64,000 nucleotides of DNA, taken from Roseicella frigidaeris. Lineage in GTDB: Bacteria; Pseudomonadota; Alphaproteobacteria; Acetobacterales; Acetobacteraceae. Below the pieces are notes generated by a model, which worked only from the letters and a program-made list of their open reading frames with translations, did not search any database and was not told the origin of the DNA. This document shows, piece after piece, positions 25,972 to 35,365 of the stretch (the stretch's first letter is position 1; every line of letters begins with the position of its first letter). The stretch spans positions 248,001-312,000 of the forward strand of contig NZ_QLIX01000004.1 in assembly GCF_003258945.1 (NCBI RefSeq). Reading direction: 5' to 3'. The translations under genes were made by a program, and so were the position numbers.

Positions 25972-27060
25972 TCAGCGCTGCGGCCGCGGCTTCTCCTGCC
26001 GGCCCGCGGCGCCGGTGGTGCGGAACAGGTCGTAGGCCGGCTTGCGCTCGCCGCGCGGGCCGACCAGGCCGAACCAGTTCTCGGTATCCGTGCGGCTGCC
26101 GCCCTTGTCGCGGTAGGAGTACCAGAAGATCGGCCCGGCCCAGGGCTCGCGGCCGACGCGGTCGATCGCCTGGCGGAGGATCTCGGCCTGGGTCTCGGGC
26201 GAGACGGCGTTCTTGCCGCCATCGGTGGGCGCGCCGAACTCGGTCAGCCAGATCTTTTTGTCGCCGTCGCCCTGCCCGACCATGATCTGGCGGATGCTGC
26301 GCTCCATGATGTCCCAGCCATTCCAGGGCACCGCGTCCCGTGGCGTCAGCGGCCAGGAATAGGGGTGGAAGCCGAGGGCGTCGAAATGCCCCTTGCCGCC
26401 GCTCGCATACATCCGCTTCACGAAATCGATGGCGCCGACATGGTCCCCGGCCGTCTCCGGCGCCGGGGACAGGCCGCCCGAGACGATGAAGCAATCGGGG
26501 AATTCGCGCTTCATGGCCGTGTAGGTGTCGCGCATGACGCGGGTGTAGACCGCCGCATCCGGCGGCGTGCCCCAGGCGCCCTGCATGTTGGGCTCGTTCC
26601 AGATCTCCCAGTAGCGGATCCGGCCACGGAAGCGCCGGGCGGTGGCCAGCGCATAGTCGATATAGGCGCTGCGGTTGCCCTCGAAGCCCATGCCGCCGCT
26701 ATCGGCGACGAAGGAGGGCATGCCGTGCAGCTCGGCCAGGACCTCGAGCCCATGCCGCTTCGCCGTGGTCACGATCGGCTCGAATTTGTCGAAGTCGTAG
26801 ATCGGCCGGCGGTAGGGCTGGATGTGGTCCCACCAGAAATCCGTGCGCAGCCAGGTCGCGCCGAGCCGGGCGTAATCCGCGATCTGGGTCTGCATCTCGG
26901 CGGGGGAATGGCCGAGGAGGTCTTGCAGCGGCGTCGCCAGGCCGAGCTCGACCCCCTTCCCGGCCGGGGCGGCGGCCGGCGGGGCCTTCTGCCGGGTTTG
27001 GGCCAGGGCCGGCCCGGCCAGGAGGCTGGCAAGACAGCCCTTCATCAGCACGCGTCGCAT
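25972..27060 (-). CDS. Secreted glycoside hydrolase of clan A fold (GH39/GH5-like)
   Basis: A 362-residue protein from ATG 27060, with GGAGGAG 5 nt upstream. The signal peptide ends at GPALAQ. The TIM-barrel core shows WNEPN with the acid/base E156 and the LTEFGAP nucleophile E264, plus GFHPYSWPL. It is a paralogue of the next gene (27371-29611) across the whole catalytic domain. Location next to polysaccharide genes suggests it trims or turns over the exopolysaccharide. It is convergent with the acyltransferase gene. Confidence 0.88.
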   Translation of the reverse strand: MRRVLMKGCLASLLAGPALAQTRQKAPPAAAPAGKGVELGLATPLQDLLGHSPAEMQTQIADYARLGATWLRTDFWWDHIQPYRRPIYDFDKFEPIVTTAKRHGLEVLAELHGMPSFVADSGGMGFEGNRSAYIDYALATARRFRGRIRYWEIWNEPNMQGAWGTPPDAAVYTRVMRDTYTAMKREFPDCFIVSGGLSPAPETAGDHVGAIDFVKRMYASGGKGHFDALGFHPYSWPLTPRDAVPWNGWDIMERSIRQIMVGQGDGDKKIWLTEFGAPTDGGKNAVSPETQAEILRQAIDRVGREPWAGPIFWYSYRDKGGSRTDTENWFGLVGPRGERKPAYDLFRTTGAAGRQEKPRPQR

Positions 27061-27335
27061 CTTGCTCCTCCATTCGCCCAGGCAATCCATGCCGGAGGAG
27101 CGAGGGCGGCCACCCGCCGTTCCCTGCCGACACGCCATTGTCGCGTCGGGCGGGCGGTGCAGGGAAGCGGCAAGGCTCCGGCGCGGCAGGCCGGCCTGCC
27201 GTCCTGCGGCAACCGCAGCGCCGGCGAAGCCCTTGCAGCACAAGGGTTTATCCTGGGTCGCCCGGCGCCCGCCAGCGCCGCGCAGCACAAGCGCTCGTGC
27301 GCGGACGCGCCGGCAGCCGGCGGCGACCGCAACGG

Positions 27336-27366
27336 GTCCCCGCCGGGCGCAGGGCCCGGCGGGGAC
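27336..27366 (-). terminator. Strong terminator-like hairpin after the RTX glycosidase
   Basis: A perfect 13-bp inverted repeat, GTCCCCGCCGGGC and GCCCGGCGGGGAC, around a 5-nt loop, 4 nt beyond the stop codon of the minus-strand gene ending at 27371. Confidence 0.7.
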
Positions 27367-27370
27367 AGGG

Positions 27371-29611
27371 TCAGGCGAAGACCATGTCGGCGGCGGCCAG
27401 CTTGGTGACATGGGCGAGGAAGACGCTGTCGCCCGCCGAGTCATAGGTGACCTTGAGGCCGGAGACGCCGTTCTCGGTCGCCACCTTGCTCGTCACGCTG
27501 CCCGAGGTGATGCCGGTGAAGCGCAGCTTGTCGGCGCCGGTGGCGAAGTCCTCGATCACCGCATGGCCGCTGCCCTGGGTGATGACGTAGAGGTCATTGC
27601 CCAGGCCGCCGGTCAGGTCGGCCGTGCCCTTGCCGAGGAAGAAGGTGTCGGAGGCGGCCCCGCCGGTCGCCGTCACCGGGCCGGCGCCGGCATGCAGCAC
27701 CAGGCGGACGCTGCCCTCGGTGGTGACGATGTCGGTGCCCGCGCCGGTATAGACATCGGCCGTCGAGTATTTGCCGTTGTAGCTGGCGTTGAACAGGCTG
27801 CCATTGTTCGAGACGTCGTACTGGTCGAGCGTGGACAGGCTGGCGGCCGTGATCCTGACGGTGTCGTTGCCGGCGCCGGTGGTGATGAGCATGGTGTTGC
27901 CGGTGCCGGAGGCGTCGGAATGGGCGACCCAGGTGATCAGGTCGTTGCCGTTGCCGGTCGTGATGGCGCCCCCCTTGGCCGCCACCGCCATGACGTCGAG
28001 CCCGGTGCTGCCCGCGGCGCGGAGGTCGAGCTGCACCTGCTTGAAATTGTCCACCGCCAGATGGGTGTTGTTGGTCGCCGCCCAGCTGGCCGGCGCCGAC
28101 TTCACGGTATCGACCGCGCCCCAGGCGGCGGTGGCGCGGAAGGCGTGGTAGTCCTGGCTGCCATAGGTGAGGTGGCTCTCCGAGACCTTGCTGTCCTGGC
28201 CCCAGCTGCCCGGCGTGCCGAACTGCATCGCCGGGGCGGTGTCGTTGGTCGAGCTGGCGGATTTGACGAAGGCGAAATTCACCGGGCCGTTGGAGCCGAG
28301 CGTGGCGGTGCCCCCGGAGAGGGTGGCGCCGTTGAAGCTGATGCTGTCGACATGCAGGTTGCGGTCGGTGGTGCTGGTGCCGCCCCAGGCATCGTTGAGG
28401 AAGGTCACGGTGAGGGTATGGTTGCCCGCGCCCCAGTTGCCCTTGACGGTGATGAGGTCGTCGCCCTTGCCGGAGAGGGCGCCGGCCGTCTGGGTCCCGC
28501 CGATGGCCACCCCATCGACCGCGATGGTGTACTGGGCGCTGCCCAGATAGGCGTCCTGCGAGATCCTCAGCACCAGCGCGTCGCTGCCGCTGCCGAGCGT
28601 CGCCGTCACCGCGGTGCCGGTGCTGCCGGAGCCGCCGCTGCTGGCCGGCACCGCCCCGTTCTTGAACACGTCATAGGCGGCCTTGTGCGAGCCATCGGTA
28701 TGGACGAGGCCGAAGAAGCTCTCGGTCGAGTAGCCGGACCAGCTGCCGCTGCCGCGGTCCTGATAGGAGTAGTAGAGCAGCGGCCCCGCCCAGCTGGTGT
28801 TCTGCTGGAAGGTGATCGCCTGCTGCAGCATGGTGGCCTGGTCGGCCTCGCTGACGGCGCCGCTGCCGCCATCGGTGGGCGCGCCGAACTCGGTCATCCA
28901 GATCTGCTTGTCGGCGTCGCCATTGGCCACCATGAGGCTGCGGATGCCGCTCTGCATGATCTGGAAGCCGTTCCAGGACGCCGTGTCGTTCGGCATCAGC
29001 GGCCAGGAATAGGGGTGGAAGCCGAGGGCGTCGAAATAGGCCTCGGCGCCGTTGGCATACATCTGCTGCAGGAAGGAGACGGCGCTCTGCCAGCCGCTGC
29101 CCGAATCCGGGGCGGGGGAGAGGCCGCCGGAGATGACGAAGTCATTGCCATCGACCGATTTGATGGCGGTGTAGGCGGCCTTCAGGATCTGGGTATAGGC
29201 GGCGGCGTCGGGCTGGCCGCCCCAGAAGCCGGAGAGGTTCTGCTCGTTCCAGATCTCCCAGTAGTTGACCTGGTCGCCGAAATGCTGCGCGGCGGCCTTG
29301 GCGAAATCGCCATAGGCCGAGACGTTGGCCGCCACGCCGCCGCCATTCTGCACCCAGGAGGGCAGGCCGAGCAGCTCGCCGATCACCTTCAGGCCCTGGG
29401 CATTGGCAGCCGCGACCACGCGATCGACGGTGGACCAGTCGTAGCCACCGCTGGCCGTTGGCTTGACCAGGTCCCACCAGAAGTCGGTGCGCAGCCAGGT
29501 GGCACCCGTCGCCTTGTAGTCGGCAAGCTTCGCAGCCAGCTGGTCGTCGCTCAGGGTCGACAGTTCGCCGAGCGGGGTCGCGAAGCCAAGGGAGCCAAGT
29601 GTTGTCGCCAT
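27371..29611 (-). CDS. Multidomain glycoside hydrolase with xylan-binding-type module and RTX-like secretion region
   Basis: A 746-residue protein with no N-terminal signal peptide. Residues 1-320 are a glycosidase barrel with WNEQN (E123) and MTEFGAP (E241), closely similar to the gene at 25972. Residues about 335-440 resemble the calcium-dependent carbohydrate-binding module of xylanases (ISQDAYLGSAQYTIAVDG, FLNDAWGGTSTTDRNLHVD). The C-terminal 180 residues have RTX-like aspartate/glycine repeats (TGNGNDLITW, TGAGNDTVRI, GLGNDLYVI), the mark of type I secretion. No type I transporter genes lie in the window. Codon use is slightly richer in T and A than neighbours. Confidence 0.9.
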   Translation of the reverse strand: MATTLGSLGFATPLGELSTLSDDQLAAKLADYKATGATWLRTDFWWDLVKPTASGGYDWSTVDRVVAAANAQGLKVIGELLGLPSWVQNGGGVAANVSAYGDFAKAAAQHFGDQVNYWEIWNEQNLSGFWGGQPDAAAYTQILKAAYTAIKSVDGNDFVISGGLSPAPDSGSGWQSAVSFLQQMYANGAEAYFDALGFHPYSWPLMPNDTASWNGFQIMQSGIRSLMVANGDADKQIWMTEFGAPTDGGSGAVSEADQATMLQQAITFQQNTSWAGPLLYYSYQDRGSGSWSGYSTESFFGLVHTDGSHKAAYDVFKNGAVPASSGGSGSTGTAVTATLGSGSDALVLRISQDAYLGSAQYTIAVDGVAIGGTQTAGALSGKGDDLITVKGNWGAGNHTLTVTFLNDAWGGTSTTDRNLHVDSISFNGATLSGGTATLGSNGPVNFAFVKSASSTNDTAPAMQFGTPGSWGQDSKVSESHLTYGSQDYHAFRATAAWGAVDTVKSAPASWAATNNTHLAVDNFKQVQLDLRAAGSTGLDVMAVAAKGGAITTGNGNDLITWVAHSDASGTGNTMLITTGAGNDTVRITAASLSTLDQYDVSNNGSLFNASYNGKYSTADVYTGAGTDIVTTEGSVRLVLHAGAGPVTATGGAASDTFFLGKGTADLTGGLGNDLYVITQGSGHAVIEDFATGADKLRFTGITSGSVTSKVATENGVSGLKVTYDSAGDSVFLAHVTKLAAADMVFA

Positions 29612-30009
29612 GCGAATTTGCCTCCGAATGAAGGCCCGATCTCTACCTTAGGTTGAGTAGGATGGGTTGATGCACGACTAACACGGTCGTTTTGGAACCA
29701 ACAAGAGAAAATCTCGATTTAGTTATGATCATTGAGTAGCAAGGATTTTGCTGTCGGTAGCCCGGCCCGTTGTTTTTCCGGGGCCGAATTATCCCACGGC
29801 GAAACGAAATGTTTCTCGCTTTTGCCAGATTATGACTGGTGGCCGTGGCGGGTCCGCCGACCCTCGCCTGCCGGGATCAGGCGCCTCTCCGCACGCAGTT
29901 GCGAGGCAGGGAGACTGAACGTGACATCGAATCACGCAGCGCGTCATTGTCGGGACGATTGTGCCTGTGGCACACGCATCAGCGGGGTTGCCACCCTTCA
30001 GGGACGTCG
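29612..30009. promoter_or_regulatory. AT-richer divergent intergenic region
   Basis: A 398-nt gap between the divergent RTX glycosidase and acyltransferase genes, visibly richer in A/T than the surroundings (29620-29840). It should carry promoters for both. No convincing -35/-10 pair, operator or reading frame is seen. Confidence 0.5.
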
Positions 30010-31131
30010 ATGACAGAGCCGCGATCCATTTTACACAACGTGCAGGTGCTCCGCTTCGTCGCGGCCACCGTGGTCCTTTTCGGCCATGTGCAGCACGAGG
30101 CGATGGAGCTGGGCTATGCCCGGCCGGATACCTTCGGCCTGCTCTCGGCGATCGACTGGGGAATGGGCGTCGACCTGTTCTTCATCATCAGCGGCTTCAT
30201 CATGTACCTGATCGGCAAGGAGGAGTTCGGCCGCCGCGGCGCCCCGGGCAAGTTCATGAGCCGCCGCATCCTGCGCGTGGTGCCGCTCTACTGGTGCTTC
30301 TCCCTGGCCATGATCGCGGCGCTCGCCCTGATGCCGGGGCGGGTCACGGCGAGCATGTCGAGTCCCGAGCACATCATCGCCTCCTTCTTCTTCCTGCCTT
30401 GGCCCAATGCCTCGGGTGAGCTGCTGCCGGTCCTCGCCCTTGGCTGGACCCTGAATTTCGAGATGCTGTTCTACGCCGTCTTCGCCCTGGCCCTGCGCTT
30501 CGAGCGGAAGACCGGCATCGCCATCCTGTTCGGCGCCTTCGCCGCCCTGATCCTGCTCGGGGCGCTGGTGCCGGCCACGGTCTGGCCGCTGCACTTCTGG
30601 GGCAGCGCGATCATCATCGAGTTCCTGCTGGGCATCGGGCTGGCCATGCTCTACGCCGATGGCTGGCGGCTGCCGATGCCGACGCGGGCCGCGCTGGTCG
30701 GCCTCGCGGTGGCACTGACGATCGCCTTCGGCTTCTCCGCCATGGCGCATGTCACGCCGGACCGCGCGCCCTTCGAGACGCCGTCGCGCCTGATCCGCAA
30801 CGGGCTGCCCTGCCTGCTCCTGGCGGCCGGCATGATCCTCGGCAGCCAGCCGGCACGGATCGGGCGGATCGGGCGGATCGGGCAGCTGCTGCGCCTCGGC
30901 GGCGACGCCTCCTACTCGCTCTACCTGTCGCATCCCTTCTCGATCAACGTCTTCGCCATCCTCTGGCGCTGGACGCACATCAACGATCCCTGGGCTTTCG
31001 TCATCTCGGCGAGCCTCTTCGCCATGGGCGCCGCCATTGCCGTCTACTACGCCCTCGAGAAGCCGATCCTGCTGCTGCTGCGGCAGCAGCGGCCGCGGCG
31101 GCAGGTGGATGCGGCGGTCGCCACGCCATGA
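30010..31131 (+). CDS. Acyltransferase-3 family membrane O-acyltransferase
   Basis: A 373-residue integral membrane protein with about ten hydrophobic helices. It opens LHNVQVLRFVAATVVLFGH, the conserved H-containing first helix of the acyltransferase-3 (OafA/ExoZ) family, followed by DLFFIISGFIMY and RRILRVVPLYW. Such enzymes acetylate or succinylate sugars of surface polysaccharides in the inner membrane. An in-frame GRIGRIGRIGQL run comes from a 9-bp triplication near 30855-30881. It is first of the exopolysaccharide genes on the plus strand. Confidence 0.9.
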   Translation: MTEPRSILHNVQVLRFVAATVVLFGHVQHEAMELGYARPDTFGLLSAIDWGMGVDLFFIISGFIMYLIGKEEFGRRGAPGKFMSRRILRVVPLYWCFSLAMIAALALMPGRVTASMSSPEHIIASFFFLPWPNASGELLPVLALGWTLNFEMLFYAVFALALRFERKTGIAILFGAFAALILLGALVPATVWPLHFWGSAIIIEFLLGIGLAMLYADGWRLPMPTRAALVGLAVALTIAFGFSAMAHVTPDRAPFETPSRLIRNGLPCLLLAAGMILGSQPARIGRIGRIGQLLRLGGDASYSLYLSHPFSINVFAILWRWTHINDPWAFVISASLFAMGAAIAVYYALEKPILLLLRQQRPRRQVDAAVATP

Positions 31132-31257
31132 GCCGCCTCCGGCCCGGCCGGCCGGAGCACCGCCACCGGGCGGCGCGGCCCGCCCGCGCCGCCCGGCCGC
31201 CCGTTCCGTGATTGCACCAGCAGACAGAGACATCGCGTCCAGCGTCGGAGATCCGCC

Positions 31258-32733
31258 TTGGCCATAGAACTCGGGGCAATGCGTCCGCGGCCGCTCGTGC
31301 GCCCCCAGCCGACGGGCGCCTCCGCCTCGCGCGCGAAGGTGACGCAGGCGCTGATCGCCCTCTCGATCGTGCTGGTCGCCTTCAACGACCTCGTCGAGTT
31401 CCTGCCGCTCGGCGAGATCGCGCATGACGCCTTCATCGTCATCTTCCCGATCCTGGCGCTGCGCCTGATGCTGTCGGAGGGCGGGCTGGAATTGCCGCAG
31501 CCCGTGGCCCGCTTCACCCTGGCCTTCACCTTCGTCGTGCTGGCCAGCATCGCCCTCAACTACGGCGAGATCTCACACGCCTTCTTCAAGGGCCGCTCGG
31601 GGATGGGGCGCATCCTGACCCAGAGCATGATCCTGGCCTTCGGGGTGCTGGTCATCATCGTCTACCACCGGGTGGCGCGGCTCGGCATGACCGCCGCGGT
31701 GGTGAAGGGGGCGCGCGGGGCCATCCTGGTCATGGCCTTCATGGGCGTGCTGGAATTCGCCTCCTGGTACTCGGTGCCGGGGCTCACCGACATCCACACC
31801 GCGCTCGCGAATGTCGTGCACTCGGATTCCGGGCCGCTCTATGTCGAGCGGCTTCGCATGACGGCCTTCGAGGTGTCCTGGGCCGGCGCGCTGCTGAGCT
31901 TCTTCCTGCCCTTCGCTGTCGTCCGGCTGCCGGGCGAGCAAAGCGCCTCCCGCTTCTACGCGCCGCTGGCCCTGGTGCTGGTTATCCTGGCCCAGTCGCG
32001 CACGGCGATGCTCGTCGTCGGCTTCCAATTCGTCATCGTCTTCTGGGCCCATGCCCGGACCCGGATGGACAAGGTGGTCTACGCCGTCGCCGCTCTCGGC
32101 GTGGCGGTCGTGCTGCTGGCCGGCAATACCGGCCTCTACCGCAGCACCGCCACCCTGCTGACGAACGTCATCGAGTACGGGACGCCGAAGCCGCTGGAGG
32201 CTGACAGCGACGAGAACACCTCGAACATCACCCGCTCGGTCGGCATCCGCGCCGCCCTCTCGATGTTCAAGACACGGCCGCTCTTCGGTGTCGGCTTCGG
32301 TCAGTTCGGCTATCATTACACCGATTACGTCCGGGCGGACGACCTGCGCAGCTGGGAGGTGCGCGAGTACATCGATGACGGCAACATCAAATGGCCGCCG
32401 AGCTACTCGATTCACGCCCGCCTGCTCTCGGAAACCGGAATCGCCGGCTACCTGGTCTGGCTCGGCTTCGTCGGCACCCTGACCTGGCGCGCCTTCCGCT
32501 ACGCGCGCAACCAGGCGCTGGATGCCAGCCTGCGCGACATGCATTTCGCGGTCGGCATGACCCTGATCGGCGTGTTGCTGCTGGGCCTCAGCATCGACAG
32601 CTTCCGCTTCTTCGGCGGCTGGATTGCGATGGGCATCGGGATCGGCCTGCCGACACAGCCGCGCCGCCCCGCGCCCGATGCGCTGCGCCGGCCGCCGCTC
32701 GCCGCCATGGGACCGGACCGGCGGCGAGGCTGA
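31258..32733 (+). CDS. O-antigen polymerase/ligase-type membrane protein (Wzy-like)
   Basis: A 491-residue protein with about ten to twelve hydrophobic segments and a large periplasmic loop (residues about 325-385) containing TRSVGIRAALSMFKTRPLFGVGFGQFG, the O-antigen ligase/polymerase signature area. I chose the TTG at 31258 because GGAG sits 7 nt upstream; ATG 31279 is the alternative. In this cluster it most likely polymerises exopolysaccharide repeat units at the periplasmic face. Confidence 0.85.
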   Translation: MAIELGAMRPRPLVRPQPTGASASRAKVTQALIALSIVLVAFNDLVEFLPLGEIAHDAFIVIFPILALRLMLSEGGLELPQPVARFTLAFTFVVLASIALNYGEISHAFFKGRSGMGRILTQSMILAFGVLVIIVYHRVARLGMTAAVVKGARGAILVMAFMGVLEFASWYSVPGLTDIHTALANVVHSDSGPLYVERLRMTAFEVSWAGALLSFFLPFAVVRLPGEQSASRFYAPLALVLVILAQSRTAMLVVGFQFVIVFWAHARTRMDKVVYAVAALGVAVVLLAGNTGLYRSTATLLTNVIEYGTPKPLEADSDENTSNITRSVGIRAALSMFKTRPLFGVGFGQFGYHYTDYVRADDLRSWEVREYIDDGNIKWPPSYSIHARLLSETGIAGYLVWLGFVGTLTWRAFRYARNQALDASLRDMHFAVGMTLIGVLLLGLSIDSFRFFGGWIAMGIGIGLPTQPRRPAPDALRRPPLAAMGPDRRRG

Positions 32734-33627
32734 CGCGACACGGGAGGACGCGACACCGGCAGGGAGACGGAAGCGCCACCACGCTCCCGGCCTCCCGGCA
32801 TGGCACCGCCACATCCTTGCGACTGGCCTCGCGATCGCGCGTGTGAAGTACCTGCTTATGGCCTGATGTTAGACTGAAAACTCAACTTTATGCTAGGTCG
32901 CGCCCCAGAGTCGGTTGCACCGCAGCAATTGTGTTGACCCACCCAACGGGTTGGGCGAGAGGATCGTCGCCGGGTCGAACAGGCTCGCGCATGAGGGCGG
33001 GTGGCGACCTTGTCTCAGCAGGGCAGATCGCCGCGTCAACTCGCCAGAGCGGGCGGGCGACAGGCCCTCGCCAGGGAGAGGCGTCACGGCAAGGCGCCTT
33101 TGGTGTGAGGGGCCTGCTGCCGATGTGGCGGTGCTGGTGCGTCGGTGCCCTGGAAGCAGGGCAATGGCGCATGGCCGTCGCCGAAGGCTGCGCCGCACCG
33201 GCGCCGGATCCTCGCTGGGCAACTGCATGGTCCGGCGGGTTGTTGTAGCGGCTCAGAACGCCGCCTTGGACCGCGGGTGGGGAGGCGATGTTCGCCACAG
33301 CAACGATTCCGGGCCATCACGCCACAAGCGAAATCCAGGTCAGTACTCAACCTGAAGTAGTTTAATGCACGCGGACCACTAACCCCTTGTGGTTTAAATT
33401 GAGGGGTCTTCACGCTTGGTCACAGGTCCGTAACGTGCCTCACTTCAGTTTGTGTGATTACGCTCGACTTGTGCAGGATGGGGCTCTCTCAACCGCTGAT
33501 TATTGTTGCTGTTAGTTGAAAGCGGTAAAGATATTGTTTGTTGTGGTGAATACAGTCCAGCGGTCCAAATGCGGCGCGATTGTGGCTTGGGCGAGCTTGC
33601 TCGCTCGGTGATCGCGGGGACATCGTG
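32734..33627. other. Large gene-poor gap
   Basis: Almost 900 nt without a credible gene. Reading frames exist on both strands (for example 32915-33355) but resemble no family and lack ribosome sites. The right third (33340-33600) is AT-richer and should hold the promoter for the GT4 gene. The middle (32880-33300) could be decayed coding DNA, but I cannot identify an ancestor. Confidence 0.45.
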
Positions 33628-34920
33628 ATGGCAAGGATGATGGATTTGCACGCCGATCGCGGCCTGCCGCCAACCTGGCTGCCCAGGTTGTCGCAGGCCG
33701 GCCGGAGCGGGCAAGCCGAGGGTCGGCGGCCGCAGGCAGGCGCGGCCGAGGCCTGCCGTCCGCCGCGCATCCTGCAGGTCGTGGAGTGTGCGGCGACCGG
33801 CGTCGGGCGGCATGTGCTCGACCTGACGGAGGGGTTGCTGCAGCGGGGCTGCGAGATCCACGTGGCCTATTCCTCCGGCCGCTGCGACCGGGTGTTCGCC
33901 GAGCGCCTCGCACGCCTCACCGAGGTCGGCCAGACGGTCATGACGATGCGCAGCCGGCCGCATCCGACCGATGCCAAGGCGGTGCTCGCACTGCGCCGGG
34001 TGATGCGCCTGCACGGCCCCTTCGACATCGTGCACTGCCACAGCTCGAAGGCCGGGTTGCTGGCCCGCCTCGCCGCCAACGGCCTCGGCGCGCGCGTGGT
34101 CTATACGCCGCATGCGATCTACACCATGTCGCCGAACCTCACGCCGAGGATGCGGCAGCTCTACCGGACGGCCGAGGTCAGCCTGTCCTGGCTGACCGAC
34201 AAGATCATCGCCGTCAGCCGGGCGGAGCTCGAGGAGTGCCGCCGCCTCGGCATCCGCGACACGCGCCTCGCCCTGGTGCCGAACACCGTCGGCGAGCCGA
34301 ACTGCCTGCCGCGCGCGGTGGCGCGGCAGCAGATCGGCCTCGGCGAGGAGGAGGTCGCCATCGGCTTCGTCGGGCGCCTCAGCGAGCAGAAGGGGATCGA
34401 CCGGCTGCTCGATGGCTTTGCCCAGGTGCCCGCCACGGCGCCGGCGCGGCTGGTGATCATCGGCGATGGCGAGCTCGCCGCGCAGGCGCGGCGCCAGGCC
34501 GAGACGCTCGGCATCGCCGCCAGGGTGCTCTGGCTCGGCGCCCGCCCGGCGGAGCCGCTGCTGCGCGCCTTCGACGTCTTCGCCATGCCGAGCCGCTACG
34601 AGGCCGCCAGCTACAGCCTGCTCGAGGCGATGGCGGCCGGGCTGCCGGTCATCACCACTGCCACCGGCAGCGCCAGCGACCTGATCACCGACGGGCATAA
34701 CGGCTATTGCGTGCCGGTCGAGGATGTCGGCCGCTTCGCCACCTGCCTCTCGGCCCTGGTGACCGATGGCGCCCTGCGCGGCGCGATGGCGGAAGCGGCG
34801 CGCCAACCGCGGCGCGAGACGGCGGGCGTGCAGCAGATGGTGGAGGACGTCCTGTCGGTCTATGCGGCCGCGACGCCCTCCCGTCCGACCTGGCGCGCCG
34901 CCGCGATCGACGCGGCGTGA
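33628..34920 (+). CDS. Glycosyltransferase family 4
   Basis: A 430-residue GT-B enzyme. The N-terminal domain has ILQVVECAATGVGRHVLDL and HCHSSKAGLLARLAA. The C-terminal GT4 domain has GFVGRLSEQKGIDRLL, VIIGDGEL and the nucleotide-sugar EAMAAGLPVI segment preceded by SRYEAASYSLLE. It should add one sugar to the growing lipid-linked repeat unit in the cytosol. ATG 33628 is chosen; the first 45 residues before the fold are poorly conserved and the true start could be later. Confidence 0.9.
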   Translation: MARMMDLHADRGLPPTWLPRLSQAGRSGQAEGRRPQAGAAEACRPPRILQVVECAATGVGRHVLDLTEGLLQRGCEIHVAYSSGRCDRVFAERLARLTEVGQTVMTMRSRPHPTDAKAVLALRRVMRLHGPFDIVHCHSSKAGLLARLAANGLGARVVYTPHAIYTMSPNLTPRMRQLYRTAEVSLSWLTDKIIAVSRAELEECRRLGIRDTRLALVPNTVGEPNCLPRAVARQQIGLGEEEVAIGFVGRLSEQKGIDRLLDGFAQVPATAPARLVIIGDGELAAQARRQAETLGIAARVLWLGARPAEPLLRAFDVFAMPSRYEAASYSLLEAMAAGLPVITTATGSASDLITDGHNGYCVPVEDVGRFATCLSALVTDGALRGAMAEAARQPRRETAGVQQMVEDVLSVYAAATPSRPTWRAAAIDAA

Positions 34921-35365
34921 CCACCGGCTGCCGCATCGGGATGGCACGACCGGACGGGCGTCTTGCGATGGCCGCAGCCTCGCCCGTTCCGGCCCTGATG
35001 CGGCCATTCCGTCCCGGCAGCCTCGATGGTTGCGCGCATGGCGGGCCTGGCATTCTCACCCTTGGGCGAGACGGCAGTCTGGTGAATTGACTTACATGAC
35101 AGCATATGGGCCTGTCAGTCCCACAAGCGGAACGGTGTGTGGCCTGCCATACGCGTCGAGACGGCAGAAGGCCGCCCCTCGCGCCCGCCCTTGCCGAAGC
35201 GCGGCCAGGACCAGCAGCGGGCGGCATCCTAGCGGCGTCGGCCGCAGCGGGATATGCGCGAGAACACAGGCCGGCCGTCTCGAGATGGTGGTGCGAAGCA
35301 GGGCATGCTGCAGAGGATGACCCGGTAATGACGGCGGATGCGCGCATGGTGTGGCAGGTGACGGC
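34921..35365. other. Intergenic gap before flippase gene
   Basis: About 445 nt with no credible gene. GC content and codon pattern are mixed. No hairpin of terminator quality and no clear promoter elements were found. Confidence 0.45.

Noticed and set aside
27336-27366. Strong inverted repeat considered as an attachment site or mobile element end
   Set aside because: Its place 4 nt after a stop codon, GC-rich stem and short loop fit a terminator; no second copy seen.
30855-30884. Triplicated 9-bp unit (CGGATCGGG) that could be a phase-variation tract
   Set aside because: The unit length is a multiple of three and codes for GRI repeats in a loop of a membrane protein, so changes would not shift the frame.
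32915-33355. Reading frames in the large gap that might be transposase fragments
   Set aside because: No motif of any transposase family, no terminal inverted repeats or target duplications, no ribosome site.
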